From CAZWCE01 sp964632505 (lineage in GTDB: Bacteria; Planctomycetota; Planctomycetia; Pirellulales; Thermoguttaceae), in assembly GCA_964632505.1 (NCBI GenBank), contig CAZWCE010000012.1:62001-126000 (forward strand): a stretch of 64,000 nucleotides of DNA. The letters run 5' to 3'. The notes beneath the pieces are model-generated. The model saw only the letters and a program-made list of their open reading frames with translations, made no database searches and had not been told where the DNA came from. Of this stretch, positions 1-8,263 are shown one piece after another; the first letter of the stretch is position 1; each line of letters starts with the position of its first letter. The position numbers and the translations under genes are program-made.

Positions 1-31
1 CACTTGTGTTGGGAAGCAGCATCACCGCGGG

Positions 32-1285
32 TCACCGATCCACGGTCTCGGGCACTTCCTCGGACTCGCCGGAGGCCTTTTTCTTCTTGGCGTTTCCTTG
101 CAAGCCCTTGAAGATCTTTCCAAGACGGAAATGTTCTTTCTTCTCTTCGGTGGCCATGCCGCAGAGGTCGTCGGCGATTTTTTCGATCGCCTTGGTCAGG
201 GGGGATTTCGGTGAGGAGTACATCAGCGGCGAACCGAAATCGCGTGCCTCGATCGCCGGCCGGGCCTCGTTCGGAACGGTCCAGTCGATCTTGCACTCGA
301 GGGATTCCTGGGCTTTTTTCAGGGAAATCTGATTGTTTGAGGCCCCCGTCCGGTTGGAAACCACCTTCACCTTTTCCTTCACTCCTTCGATCGTCTCCAG
401 CCATGAGAGCAGCCGCATCGTGTTCCGCAAGGAAGGCACGTCGAGCTGGGTGACGACCAGAACGACGTCGGCCAACTGCAATGCCATGACGTCGAAGGTG
501 TTGTATCCCTTGGAGAGGTCGAACACCAGATGGCTGAACGAGGCCTTGATCAGATTCAGCGCCCGTTCGATGCTTTCGGGCGTGACGAAAGGCAGGTCCG
601 CCAGCTCGTTCGGTCGCGGGAGCAACAGGAGCCCGCTTTCATGTTTTTCCAATGAGCGTTTCAAGAGCGCCAGATCGAGTCGTGATACATTTTGCGAGAC
701 ATCGACCAGGGTGTATTCAGGAATCATGTCGAGGAAGATGTCGGCGTCGCCCAAGGCCATATCGAGGTCGATCAGCACCGACGAGCTCCCGTCATAGGAG
801 GCCATCCGGCAGCCGAGGTTCACCGCGAGCGTCGTCGTGCCGATTCCCCCGAGCGCGCCGGCGACGGCGACCGAGACGCCGTTGCCTCCCGTATTCTGTC
901 CTGAAGATTTCTGAGGGGAGCCGATGCGACGCAGTGCGGTGAGAAGGTCGTCCAACTGAAGCGGTTTCGAAAGAAACTCCTTCGCTCCGGCCCGGAACGC
1001 CTTGAGAATCAGACTGCTGTCGCTCGTGTCTCCGACCACCAGCAACGAACAATCGGGGACTTCCTGCGAAAGTCGCTGCATCAGCTCAATCACTTTTTTC
1101 TCGTCGGAGTTGAACGCAATGATGCCGATATCGGGCGCAGCCTGCTTCGCAACGTCCAAGAAGAATTCATACCGGGAACATTCGGCTTCCAGCCAAACGT
1201 AGTCGACGTCCATTAACATGGATCGCAGAGATTCCCGTGCGGAATCGTCGGGATCCACAATCGCCAATCGAAATACGTTACTCAT
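32..1285 (-). CDS. CpaE/TadZ-like pilus-assembly ATPase with atypical receiver domain
   Basis: 417 aa. The N-terminal ~125 residues resemble a response-regulator receiver fold, but the strand where the phosphoacceptor Asp should sit reads IIAFNSDE, so phosphorylation in the usual way is unlikely. A SIMIBI/ParA-MinD type ATPase domain follows, with a deviant P-loop GALGGIGTTT and a later DLDMALGDAD stretch typical of the switch/Walker B region. This order is that of CpaE/TadZ proteins, which place Flp/Tad pilus machinery at a cell site. The C-terminal ~30 residues are Lys/Glu-rich. No other tad gene is in view, though the rest of a cluster could lie left of the window. The start ATG at 1285 is the first in frame and has only a weak Shine-Dalgarno sequence. 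Family assignment is confident; the pilus role is inferred. Confidence 0.85.
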   Translation of the reverse strand: MSNVFRLAIVDPDDSARESLRSMLMDVDYVWLEAECSRYEFFLDVAKQAAPDIGIIAFNSDEKKVIELMQRLSQEVPDCSLLVVGDTSDSSLILKAFRAGAKEFLSKPLQLDDLLTALRRIGSPQKSSGQNTGGNGVSVAVAGALGGIGTTTLAVNLGCRMASYDGSSSVLIDLDMALGDADIFLDMIPEYTLVDVSQNVSRLDLALLKRSLEKHESGLLLLPRPNELADLPFVTPESIERALNLIKASFSHLVFDLSKGYNTFDVMALQLADVVLVVTQLDVPSLRNTMRLLSWLETIEGVKEKVKVVSNRTGASNNQISLKKAQESLECKIDWTVPNEARPAIEARDFGSPLMYSSPKSPLTKAIEKIADDLCGMATEEKKEHFRLGKIFKGLQGNAKKKKASGESEEVPETVDR

Positions 1286-1804
1286 AGTGTTTACTCAAGT
1301 TCTATGAAAGTTTCTTCTCCTGTTGCCCTTGGGTGGTCGTGGGGCCCGTCTCCTCTTGAACTATATCTTTTTTTTGAACGAAGACGTTTCTTTTTCTCAA
1401 TACCACGTGTTTTTTCAACTTATTTCTCTTTCCTTCTTCTGTTGATTTGCCGGTCGGATGTGGGGTTCCGCCACCATCCAGGGGATTTGATCCTTTTTTG
1501 AATCTTGCCGGAATCATCCCCTAAAAGTGATTGATTGCGTCGAATCCAGAAACTTCTTTCCAGACCCCGAAATGCTCAGGTTTTTGTAAGTGCCTATATG
1601 TCAATGGTTTATGTTGATATGTGAGTTTTCTGTTTTGACGAGACGACATATTTATGGGAGAATCATACTCGCTTAACAAAACCCTAACACTTGCCCTATA
1701 TCTTCTTAAGTGATTTTTTCATGACCTGTTTCGCCGTAAGAGCGCAATCGCTGTACCGGCCCCCCGTTCGTAGGAAAAAACCATTGATTAGGAGTAATGA
1801 AGTA
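1286..1804. other. Divergent intergenic region between the cpaE-like gene and pstS
   Basis: 519 nt, visibly richer in A/T than the flanking genes, with long T-rich stretches around 1360-1440 on the plus strand. It must hold the promoters of both divergent genes. The only element I can support is the 11-nt-spaced repeat at 1662-1700 just ahead of pstS. Small reading frames on both strands here have no recognisable product and no good ribosome site. Confidence 0.6.
1662..1702 (+). promoter_or_regulatory. Candidate Pho box upstream of pstS
   Basis: TTAACA at 1673-1678 and CTAACA at 1684-1689 are direct repeats with an 11-nt period (N5 spacer). This is the arrangement known for PhoB/PhoP boxes (TTAACA-like repeats in Bacillus and cyanobacteria, CTGTCA in enterics). 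Looser matches keep the same register at 1662 (ATCATA) and 1695 (CCTATAT). A TATATC at 1697-1702 could act as the -10. The placement about 115 nt before the pstS start and the phosphate-uptake operon downstream make the call plausible. No PhoR/PhoB genes are in the window. Confidence 0.55.
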
Positions 1805-2665
1805 ATGAAATCGATTTGGACGATCTTCTTAGCGGCGGTCTTTTTGGGAATTTCCACCGGGATCGCCCCGGCGCAGGAGAATCAAATCGTGATCGACGGT
1901 TCGACGACGGTCGGACCCATCGCGAAAGCCTTCGAGGAGTACTATACGGAGAGAAATCCCGACGTTGAGATCACCGTGAGCGAATCGGGTAGCGGCAATG
2001 GAGCGAAAAGTCTGATCAACGGTACTTGCGATATCGCGGCGATGTCGCGTTTCATGAAAGACTCGGAGTTCAAGGCCGCCATGGAGAATGGGGTGATGCC
2101 GGTGCCGCATGTGATGGCCCTCGATGCGATCGCCGTGGTGGTGCATCCCTCGAATCCGGTCGAATCGCTTTCGCTGGAGCAGGTCAAGAATATTTATACA
2201 GGTGAGGTGACGAACTGGAGCCAAGTAGGCGGAGCCGACGCGGAGATCCAAGTCATTTCCCGCGATGTCAACAGCGGGACGTTCGACACGTTCGAAAGTC
2301 TTGCCCTTGATGGGGGAGCGGTCGTTTCGGAAGCCGAGACCGTCGGCAGCAACGGGGCGATGCTCCAGCGTGTCGGCGCTACGCCCAACGCGGTCGGCTA
2401 TCTCGGCTATGGATACCTTAACGATACGGTCAAGGCCGCCAAAGTCGACGGGGTCGTCCCCAGCCCGAGCTCCGTGGTCAACGGAACTTATTCCCTGGCT
2501 CGTCCTTTATTCTTCTTCACCAACGGTTACCCCGAACTCGGTTCCCATCTTCAGCGTTTCACTTCCGTGCATTTAACCCCCCAGGGAGAGGTGCTGATCA
2601 GCAAGATCGGGTTCGTGCCCCGCACCGCCTATGTCGAATATTTCAAGCAGCTCATGAATCGTTAA
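1805..2665 (+). CDS. pstS: Phosphate ABC transporter substrate-binding protein PstS
   Basis: 286 aa from ATG 1805, which has AGGAG at 1791-1795. An in-frame TTG further upstream would put residues before the signal peptide and is rejected. Residues 1-23 form a Sec signal peptide ending near APAQ. The mature protein begins with IVIDGSTTVGPIAKAF and contains SGSGNGAKSL, the phosphate-binding loops of the PBP-like PstS family, followed by NIYTGEVTNWSQVGG and SRDVNSGTFDTFE, which are diagnostic. It captures periplasmic phosphate and delivers it to PstCA. It is first in pstS-pstC-pstA-pstB-phoU, all on the plus strand, preceded by a candidate Pho box. Confidence 0.95.
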   Translation: MKSIWTIFLAAVFLGISTGIAPAQENQIVIDGSTTVGPIAKAFEEYYTERNPDVEITVSESGSGNGAKSLINGTCDIAAMSRFMKDSEFKAAMENGVMPVPHVMALDAIAVVVHPSNPVESLSLEQVKNIYTGEVTNWSQVGGADAEIQVISRDVNSGTFDTFESLALDGGAVVSEAETVGSNGAMLQRVGATPNAVGYLGYGYLNDTVKAAKVDGVVPSPSSVVNGTYSLARPLFFFTNGYPELGSHLQRFTSVHLTPQGEVLISKIGFVPRTAYVEYFKQLMNR

Positions 2666-2989
2666 CCGTCCACTTCCTTCGGCGACAAGACGGGAAGTTG
2701 AAGACACCTCTTTCGCGATCGTGAAAAATGCCTCCGGGAGGAGCCGTGGTCGATCGATCCCGGCTCCTTCCGGCGTTCATGCGATTATTTGGTCGTGTAT
2801 CGTGAAGGACCCTTCCCGAGGCTTCCGGATTGATGTCCGTCGCGATTTCTCTCATTCGAAGGAGAAAATCTTTCCAAACAGAGCCCGGGTCGAGAAAGTG
2901 AACGGTCCGGTCGACAGATGCCCCCCCGTCGGTTGGTGGGAACGTCCACTGGCCTATCCCCCCATTTCACTTCCACCGATTGATGTTCC
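2666..2989. other. 324-nt spacer between pstS and pstC
   Basis: An unusually long gap inside the pst operon. It holds the near-palindrome TTTCGCGATCGTGAAA at 2711-2726 (14 of 16 positions symmetric) and a CCTCCGGGAGG palindrome just after it. Neither is followed by a T tract, so they are not obvious terminators. They could be mRNA processing or differential-expression structures between the abundant PstS and the membrane subunits. Short reading frames in this gap show no family features. Confidence 0.5.
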
Positions 2990-3937
2990 ATGAGTACCTC
3001 GAATATTTCTCGTTCCCAATCTCTCATTCGCAGCAAGCGCGAGTTGGGGATGGAAAATCTGGTCGCCTTTTTCGGAAACGCCTTTCTCATGACGGTCGCG
3101 GCGGTTTCCGTTTTTATTATTTTGGCCATTTTCTTTTTCATCATTCGCGAATCCCTTCCCTTCATTAATAGCGGTCACCTGAAGGAACTTTTCACCAGCA
3201 CGGCGTGGAAACCCAATCACCAAGTTTTCGGTGGGCTTTCGCTCTTTTACGGAAGTGCCATCGTCACACTCGGCGCCGCGGTGGTCGCCATTCCGACGGG
3301 AGTCCTGGCAGCGGTCGCCTTGAGCGATATCCTCTCGTTCAACACCCGTCAGTTCGTCAAACCGATCATCGAGTTGCTCGCTTCGATTCCCTCGGTCGCC
3401 TACGGTTTTTTCGCCTTGGTGATCTTCACGCCTTGGCTTCAATCCCTGGGAGTCAAAGCCGGCTCGAACGCTCTGAACGTTTCGATCATCCTGGGGATCA
3501 TGGCGCTGCCGACAGTAGTGAGCGTGCTGGAGGATTCCCTCCAAGCGATCGGTCCTCAGCTTCGCGAGGCCAGTTACGGGTTGGGAGCCACCCGGGCGGA
3601 AACCCTGCTTCGCGTGATTCTGCCCGCCTCGACAAGCGGCATTGCGGCCGCCTCCATCCTCGGCATCATGCGGGCGGTGGGCGAAACGATGGTCGTCTGG
3701 ATGGCCGCCGGCGGAGCCACGAACATCCCCGAACCCTGGTACAATATTCTCGCGCCCGTTCGAACCCTGACCGCCACCATCGCCGGGGAGATGGGCGACG
3801 CCGATCAAACCGCCAACTCCTTGCGCTACAGCGTGCTGTTCACGCTGGCTTTGTGCCTTTTGATCATCTCACTTGTCTGCAATTTGCTGGGACAATGGGC
3901 CGTACGCCGACAAACCCGGCTTTTACGCGGGGAGTGA
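2990..3937 (+). CDS. pstC: Phosphate ABC transporter permease PstC
   Basis: 315 aa, usual length for PstC. A short charged N-terminus is followed by TM1 (about residues 28-52), a periplasmic loop with FTSTAWKP, and the BPD-type permease core of five more helices. The cytoplasmic EAA loop that contacts PstB reads EASYGLGATRAETLLRVILP. It also has the PstC-typical LLASIPSVAYG and MRAVGETM segments. It forms the membrane channel with PstA. Start ATG at 2990 gives the expected N-terminus. The next gene begins 110 nt later. Confidence 0.95.
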   Translation: MSTSNISRSQSLIRSKRELGMENLVAFFGNAFLMTVAAVSVFIILAIFFFIIRESLPFINSGHLKELFTSTAWKPNHQVFGGLSLFYGSAIVTLGAAVVAIPTGVLAAVALSDILSFNTRQFVKPIIELLASIPSVAYGFFALVIFTPWLQSLGVKAGSNALNVSIILGIMALPTVVSVLEDSLQAIGPQLREASYGLGATRAETLLRVILPASTSGIAAASILGIMRAVGETMVVWMAAGGATNIPEPWYNILAPVRTLTATIAGEMGDADQTANSLRYSVLFTLALCLLIISLVCNLLGQWAVRRQTRLLRGE

Positions 3938-4047
3938 ATCGCCGGAAAATGAATCTCACCGGAGACCATCAGTGAAAAGCGCCCGATGGCGGCCTTCGAT
4001 CCTGATTTCGCATTCCAGTGAAAAGAAGTGAGAACGGATGGAATCCC

Positions 4048-5631
4048 ATGCGTAATTTCCAATACCGAAAATGGATCGACCGCTTGTTCACCTGGTTGTC
4101 GCTCGGGTCGATCTTCCTGCTCGCCACCGCATTGTTTATTATCCTGCTCCCGATTATTTTTCAGGGAGCCGGGGCGTTTCTTTTTACCGGGACCATTGAG
4201 CATCGGCGCGTGAATTTCGAGCTTTTCGACCGAGGTAGCCGGGCGTCGCTCCACGAACAACTGGAACGAGCTCACCAAGCGCGGCAACCGCTCTTCGACG
4301 CCATCGTCGAGTATGAGAAGGAATTGTCGGCCTCCGAGGGAAAAGAAGACGAAAGCACGAAAGCAACCGATAGCGAGTTCGGCAATTTGATGAAACAGCT
4401 CGAAGGCGGTGCCGGAGGTGATGGTGGGGAAATCAATTTCGATGAAATGATCCAGGCGATGGACCAGGCTGAAGATAAGGCTAAGAAGCAGGCGGCCGAG
4501 AAGGAAGCGAAAAAAGAGGAACCGGTCGAGATCGCCAAAAAGGAGCTCGAAAAACTCAAGGAGAAGTTGAGGGAATTATTCGGCCCCCTGCCCATGGACG
4601 AAGATGTTCTGGCTTCGGTTGCGGGCAGCAAATCGTCCGATGAGCTTCTGCTGAGGGATCACTTCGGCGAAACGCGATGGGCTCGAGCTGTGGAGCAACT
4701 GGATCGGATCCTTTACGCGCAAGAGTGGATTCCCAATCCCGAGGACCCGGATGGAAAGTTGATCGCGAGGGAGGTTTCACGAAAGAAGGCGTTTCAGGGA
4801 ACTCCACTGGAGTCGGTCTTCGATGATTATCTCACGGAAGAGCATCTCCGGAAGATGATGCTGCCGGAGTTCACTTTTTACTACGGCTTTTTTCTCGACC
4901 ACAATTACGATTCTCATATTTTCGGGGGGATTCGTCAGGAGATCATCGGAACGTTTTATTTGACGGTGGGAGCGATGTTGATCGCGGCCCCCCTGGGAGT
5001 GTTGGCGGCCATTTACCTGGCTGAATACGCCAGGGAAGGTCCGTTCGTTTCGGTGATACGCTCCTGCATCGGAACGCTGGCGGGGGTGCCGAGCATTGTG
5101 TTCGGTCTGTTCGGGCTGGCCTTTTTCCTTTCGGCGGGTTCCTGGTTTCGCATTTCGCAGACCAAGAGCGTGGCGGCGGGGTCCTGCACGCTGGCGCTTT
5201 TAATTCTTCCCACCATTATTTGCGCGGCCGAGGAGGCGATCCGCGCCGTCCCGGCGACCTATAAGGAGGCGGCCCTGGGATTGGGCTCGAGTCGCTGGAA
5301 AACGGTTTGGACGGTCATGTTGCCGGCGGCGCTTCCCGGAATTCTCACCGGCGTGGTTCTGAGCATGGGCCGTGCGGCCGGAGAAACGGCTCCCATCATC
5401 TTCACCGCCGCCGTCAGTGTCGGGAGTGTTCCCCTGCTTGCGGAAGTCTTTTCCTCCCCCACCCCCGCTCTCCCTTGGGCCATCTATAGCTTGACCGCCG
5501 AACACGAAGCGGCAGAGAAGGTCCGTCACGTCCAGTTCGGCATGACTTTGACCCTCATCGTTCTGGTTTTGGCCCTGAACCTTGTCGCCATTCTCCTGAG
5601 AGGTTATATATTAAAGAAGCTCAGGGGATGA
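4048..5631 (+). CDS. pstA: Phosphate ABC transporter permease PstA with large loop insertion
   Basis: 527 aa, against about 280-300 aa for ordinary PstA. TM1 is at about residues 12-40; the permease core resumes near residue 297 (IIGTFYLTVGAMLIAAPLGV) and carries the EAA loop (EAALGLGSSRWKTVWTVMLP) and the AAGETAPI motif. Between them lies a roughly 235-residue highly charged segment, including a predicted coiled coil around residues 125-185 (for example KKELEKLKEKLRELFG). By PstA topology this segment should be periplasmic. I chose ATG 4048 (MRNFQYRK); a GTG at 4018 in frame lacks a ribosome site. Core identity is certain; the role of the insertion is unknown. Confidence 0.92.
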   Translation: MRNFQYRKWIDRLFTWLSLGSIFLLATALFIILLPIIFQGAGAFLFTGTIEHRRVNFELFDRGSRASLHEQLERAHQARQPLFDAIVEYEKELSASEGKEDESTKATDSEFGNLMKQLEGGAGGDGGEINFDEMIQAMDQAEDKAKKQAAEKEAKKEEPVEIAKKELEKLKEKLRELFGPLPMDEDVLASVAGSKSSDELLLRDHFGETRWARAVEQLDRILYAQEWIPNPEDPDGKLIAREVSRKKAFQGTPLESVFDDYLTEEHLRKMMLPEFTFYYGFFLDHNYDSHIFGGIRQEIIGTFYLTVGAMLIAAPLGVLAAIYLAEYAREGPFVSVIRSCIGTLAGVPSIVFGLFGLAFFLSAGSWFRISQTKSVAAGSCTLALLILPTIICAAEEAIRAVPATYKEAALGLGSSRWKTVWTVMLPAALPGILTGVVLSMGRAAGETAPIIFTAAVSVGSVPLLAEVFSSPTPALPWAIYSLTAEHEAAEKVRHVQFGMTLTLIVLVLALNLVAILLRGYILKKLRG

Positions 5632-5789
5632 AAATAAAGTGCCTTTGCCGTTTTTCCGTTTGGTCGAGATGCGTGATCCAGCGTTATTCATGTTCACATA
5701 AATAGGAATCCCTTGCTTCACGCATGGACGCCCGCCGGACCGGGCGCTCGATTCCTTATTTATGCTACGCTCAATAAGGTATACCATTG

Positions 5790-6635
5790 ATGTCGAATGA
5801 TGCCCAAATGAAACCGAAAATCCAGTTGAATGTCGACAGTTTCGTCCAGGATCAGAACCAGGATGCGGTCCCCCAGGAGCTGGAAACGCACATCCAGGCG
5901 AAGGATTTTTCCGTCTTCTACGGGAAAGTTCAGGCGGTCCGTCACGTGACGATGGATATTTACAAAGGGCACGTAACAGCCGTGATCGGCCCCAGCGGCT
6001 GCGGGAAAAGTACTTACCTCCGCGCCATCAATCGCATGAACGACCTGATTTCCAGTTGCCGGGCGGAAGGAGAATTGCGGTTCGACGGAGAAAACGTCTA
6101 CGATCCCCGCATCAACGTCGTGCTGTTGCGTCAGCGGATCGGGATGGTTTTTCAGAAACCGAATCCTTTCCCGAAATCCATTTTCGACAACGTCGCTTAT
6201 GGTCCTCGCATTATGGGGGTTCGCAAGCGGAGCCAACTGACCGAGGTCGTCGAATCGAGTCTTCGCGATGCCGCTCTCTGGGACGAAGTGAAGGACCGGC
6301 TCCGCCGCAATGCGCTGGGGCTCTCCGGGGGGCAGCAGCAACGGCTCTGCATCGCGCGCGCACTGGCGATCAAGCCTGAAGTGCTCCTGATGGATGAGCC
6401 CACCTCGGCGCTCGATCCCAAGGCGACGGCGCATATCGAGGATCTTCTCGGCGAGTTGCGCGGTCGCTATACTATCGTGATCGTCACCCACAACATGCAA
6501 CAAGCGGCCCGTATTTCCGACTTCACTTCGTTTTTCCATGAAGGAGATCTGATCGAATACGGGAACACCAAACAGGTCTTTACCCAGCCGGAAAAAAAGC
6601 AGACCGAGGATTACCTGACCGGACGTTTCGGTTGA
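5790..6635 (+). CDS. pstB: Phosphate ABC transporter ATPase PstB
   Basis: 281 aa. Walker A GPSGCGKST at residues 67-75, Q-loop in MVFQKPNPFPKSIFDNV, signature LSGGQQQR, Walker B VLLMDEPTSALDP and the H-loop TIVIVTHNMQQA are all present. The FQKPNPFP and YLTGRFG C-terminal motifs are typical of PstB. The N-terminal ~35 residues are longer than in enteric PstB. Start ATG 5790 has AAGG at 5776-5779; the TTG immediately before is ignored. It powers import through PstCA. It follows pstA after 158 nt, a gap that may contain an internal promoter. Confidence 0.96.
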   Translation: MSNDAQMKPKIQLNVDSFVQDQNQDAVPQELETHIQAKDFSVFYGKVQAVRHVTMDIYKGHVTAVIGPSGCGKSTYLRAINRMNDLISSCRAEGELRFDGENVYDPRINVVLLRQRIGMVFQKPNPFPKSIFDNVAYGPRIMGVRKRSQLTEVVESSLRDAALWDEVKDRLRRNALGLSGGQQQRLCIARALAIKPEVLLMDEPTSALDPKATAHIEDLLGELRGRYTIVIVTHNMQQAARISDFTSFFHEGDLIEYGNTKQVFTQPEKKQTEDYLTGRFG

Positions 6636-6712
6636 ATTTCGTTTCCGAACCGCTCGCCATCTGTGACTCGTCGCGTCTGGAAATATGATCGAATCGTCAA
6701 GGAGATGACGCC

Positions 6713-7381
6713 ATGGGAATCCATTTATTAAAGGAATTGGATGTCCTTCGCAAACACGTGCTTTCTCTCGGGGGGATGGTCGAAGACAACCTCTTCCGGG
6801 CACTACAGGTTCTCGAGTCCTCGGAAAACGATCACCTGATCGACCAGATCATCGCTTTCGACAAAGAGATCGACCGAAAAGAGGTCGAAGTCGAAGAGGA
6901 ATGCCTGAAGATTCTGGCCCTCCACCAGCCCGTGGCGAGCGATCTCCGCTACATCATCGCCGTGTTGAAAGTGAACAACGATCTGGAACGGATCGGGGAT
7001 CTGGCGGCCAACATCGTGGGCAAGATCCGCCTGATGGATTATTTCGAGGTGAATCGTTTCATCGAAACGCTCCGCACCATGGGGGAGCACGCCGGGCACA
7101 TGCTCAAAGAAAGTCTCGATGCGCTGGTCAACATGGACGTCAAGCAGGCGGAGAAGATTCGCAGCCTCGACGATCACCTCGACCGGATGCTCAAGGAGAT
7201 TATCGAGGAATCGATCGGCGAAATGGGACTTCATCCGAAAAGCGTCTGGAATCAAGTCGCGATCCTCGGCGTCGCGCGGAATCTCGAACGGATTGGCGAT
7301 TTGTCGACCAATATTTCTGAGGACGTCATCTACTGCGTGCGCGGGCAAATCGTCCGCCACCCGTTTTCTTCCTCTTCATGA
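6713..7381 (+). CDS. phoU: Phosphate-specific transport system accessory protein PhoU
   Basis: 222 aa, normal length. It has the two symmetrical three-helix bundle repeats of PhoU, each with the metal-binding signature region: DLRYIIAVLKVNNDLERIGD in the first and an equivalent VARNLERIGDLSTNI in the second. PhoU dampens Pst activity and Pho-regulon signalling. It has a strong AAGGAG ribosome site before ATG 6713. It is the last gene of the pst operon and converges on the glycosyltransferase gene ending at 7427, with 45 nt between. Confidence 0.95.
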   Translation: MGIHLLKELDVLRKHVLSLGGMVEDNLFRALQVLESSENDHLIDQIIAFDKEIDRKEVEVEEECLKILALHQPVASDLRYIIAVLKVNNDLERIGDLAANIVGKIRLMDYFEVNRFIETLRTMGEHAGHMLKESLDALVNMDVKQAEKIRSLDDHLDRMLKEIIEESIGEMGLHPKSVWNQVAILGVARNLERIGDLSTNISEDVIYCVRGQIVRHPFSSSS

Positions 7382-7426
7382 CGGCTTTTGCGGGGCGGGA
7401 TGTCTCGACGGAGGCGTGACTTGTCC

Positions 7427-8263
7427 TCATCCGCATTTCCGGCAATGGAAAGAGACCACCGGACGTTCGGAGAGCGGGAGATGCCGGTCTATTCCCTCTT
7501 CGCAACGATATTCCCCCCGGCGGATCGTTTCCTCGAACCGCTGCTGATTCTCCGGGAGCGATCCGCGGCAGCGGGTCGGATGGTGAAGATGATAGACCAG
7601 GGCCATATGCCGAAGATTGAACCGCGCGAGGCCGGCATGCTGTAATCGCACGGCGAAATCGCTGTCTTCCAGGCCCCATCCTTGGTAGCGCTGGTCGAAG
7701 CCGTTCGTCCGGAGCGCGTCTTCCCGCCACAGCGACATGTTCGCGCTGTGAATGCTCCTGAAATAACGGATTTCTCGAGAAGCCATTCCGGCGAGAAAAG
7801 GGTGGCGGATCGCGTTTTTTCGATTCGACATCCCCGGCAGATAGAACGGCAGGGAAGAAGGAGTGAGCTCCTCGATTCGCTTCTGCGAGCATGTCGCGTC
7901 GAGAAAGACACGTCCCCCTTGGATCCATCTTCCCCGTCGGGCAAAGGCCAAGTGGTCGGCGACGAAATGGCGATGGCAAAGGATGTCGCCGTCGATCAAG
8001 ATCAGGTAATCGCCTTCGGAGGCGGCCATGGCCCGATTTCTGGCTTCCGCGGCCCGGAACCCTCGGTCCTCCTGCCAGATGTGCCGGATGGGAAAAGGGC
8101 TCGACGCCTGCAATCCCTCGATGCACGTCCGGGTCGAGGCGCCCGAACCGTCGTCGGCGATGAGGACCTCTTCCGGGAGACGTGTCTGTAGCTGGAGTCG
8201 CTTTACGCAGGCTTTCAACGCTTCGGGCCAATTGTATGTGGTGATGATCAACGAGACTTGCAT
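7427..8263 (-). CDS. Family 2 glycosyltransferase
   Basis: 278 aa. The GT-A fold opens with VSLIITTYNWPEALKACV; the DDGSG and DYLILIDGDI stretches supply the nucleotide- and metal-binding acidic residues, and a GWGLEDSDFAVRL segment is the ED motif of GT2 enzymes with a galactosyltransferase-like C-terminal half. The start at 8263 overlaps the end of the preceding gene (8248) by 16 nt, pointing to translational coupling; an upstream in-frame extension would lie wholly inside that gene and is rejected. Third gene of a waaF-GT2-GT2 operon, so it probably adds a sugar to the LPS core or surface glycan. Substrate unknown. Confidence 0.85.
   Translation of the reverse strand: MQVSLIITTYNWPEALKACVKRLQLQTRLPEEVLIADDGSGASTRTCIEGLQASSPFPIRHIWQEDRGFRAAEARNRAMAASEGDYLILIDGDILCHRHFVADHLAFARRGRWIQGGRVFLDATCSQKRIEELTPSSLPFYLPGMSNRKNAIRHPFLAGMASREIRYFRSIHSANMSLWREDALRTNGFDQRYQGWGLEDSDFAVRLQHAGLARFNLRHMALVYHLHHPTRCRGSLPENQQRFEETIRRGEYRCEEGIDRHLPLSERPVVSFHCRKCG

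Noticed and set aside
8..24. GGAAGCAGC-like sequence resembling the conserved SRP RNA loop
   Set aside because: The flanking bases do not form the helix 8 stem, and only a few bases lie left of it before the window edge.
5763..5780. TATGCTACGCTCAATAA, almost repeated at about 57,658-57,675
   Set aside because: Sixteen of seventeen matches is within what chance gives in a window of this size, and one copy overlaps the LysR stop codon.
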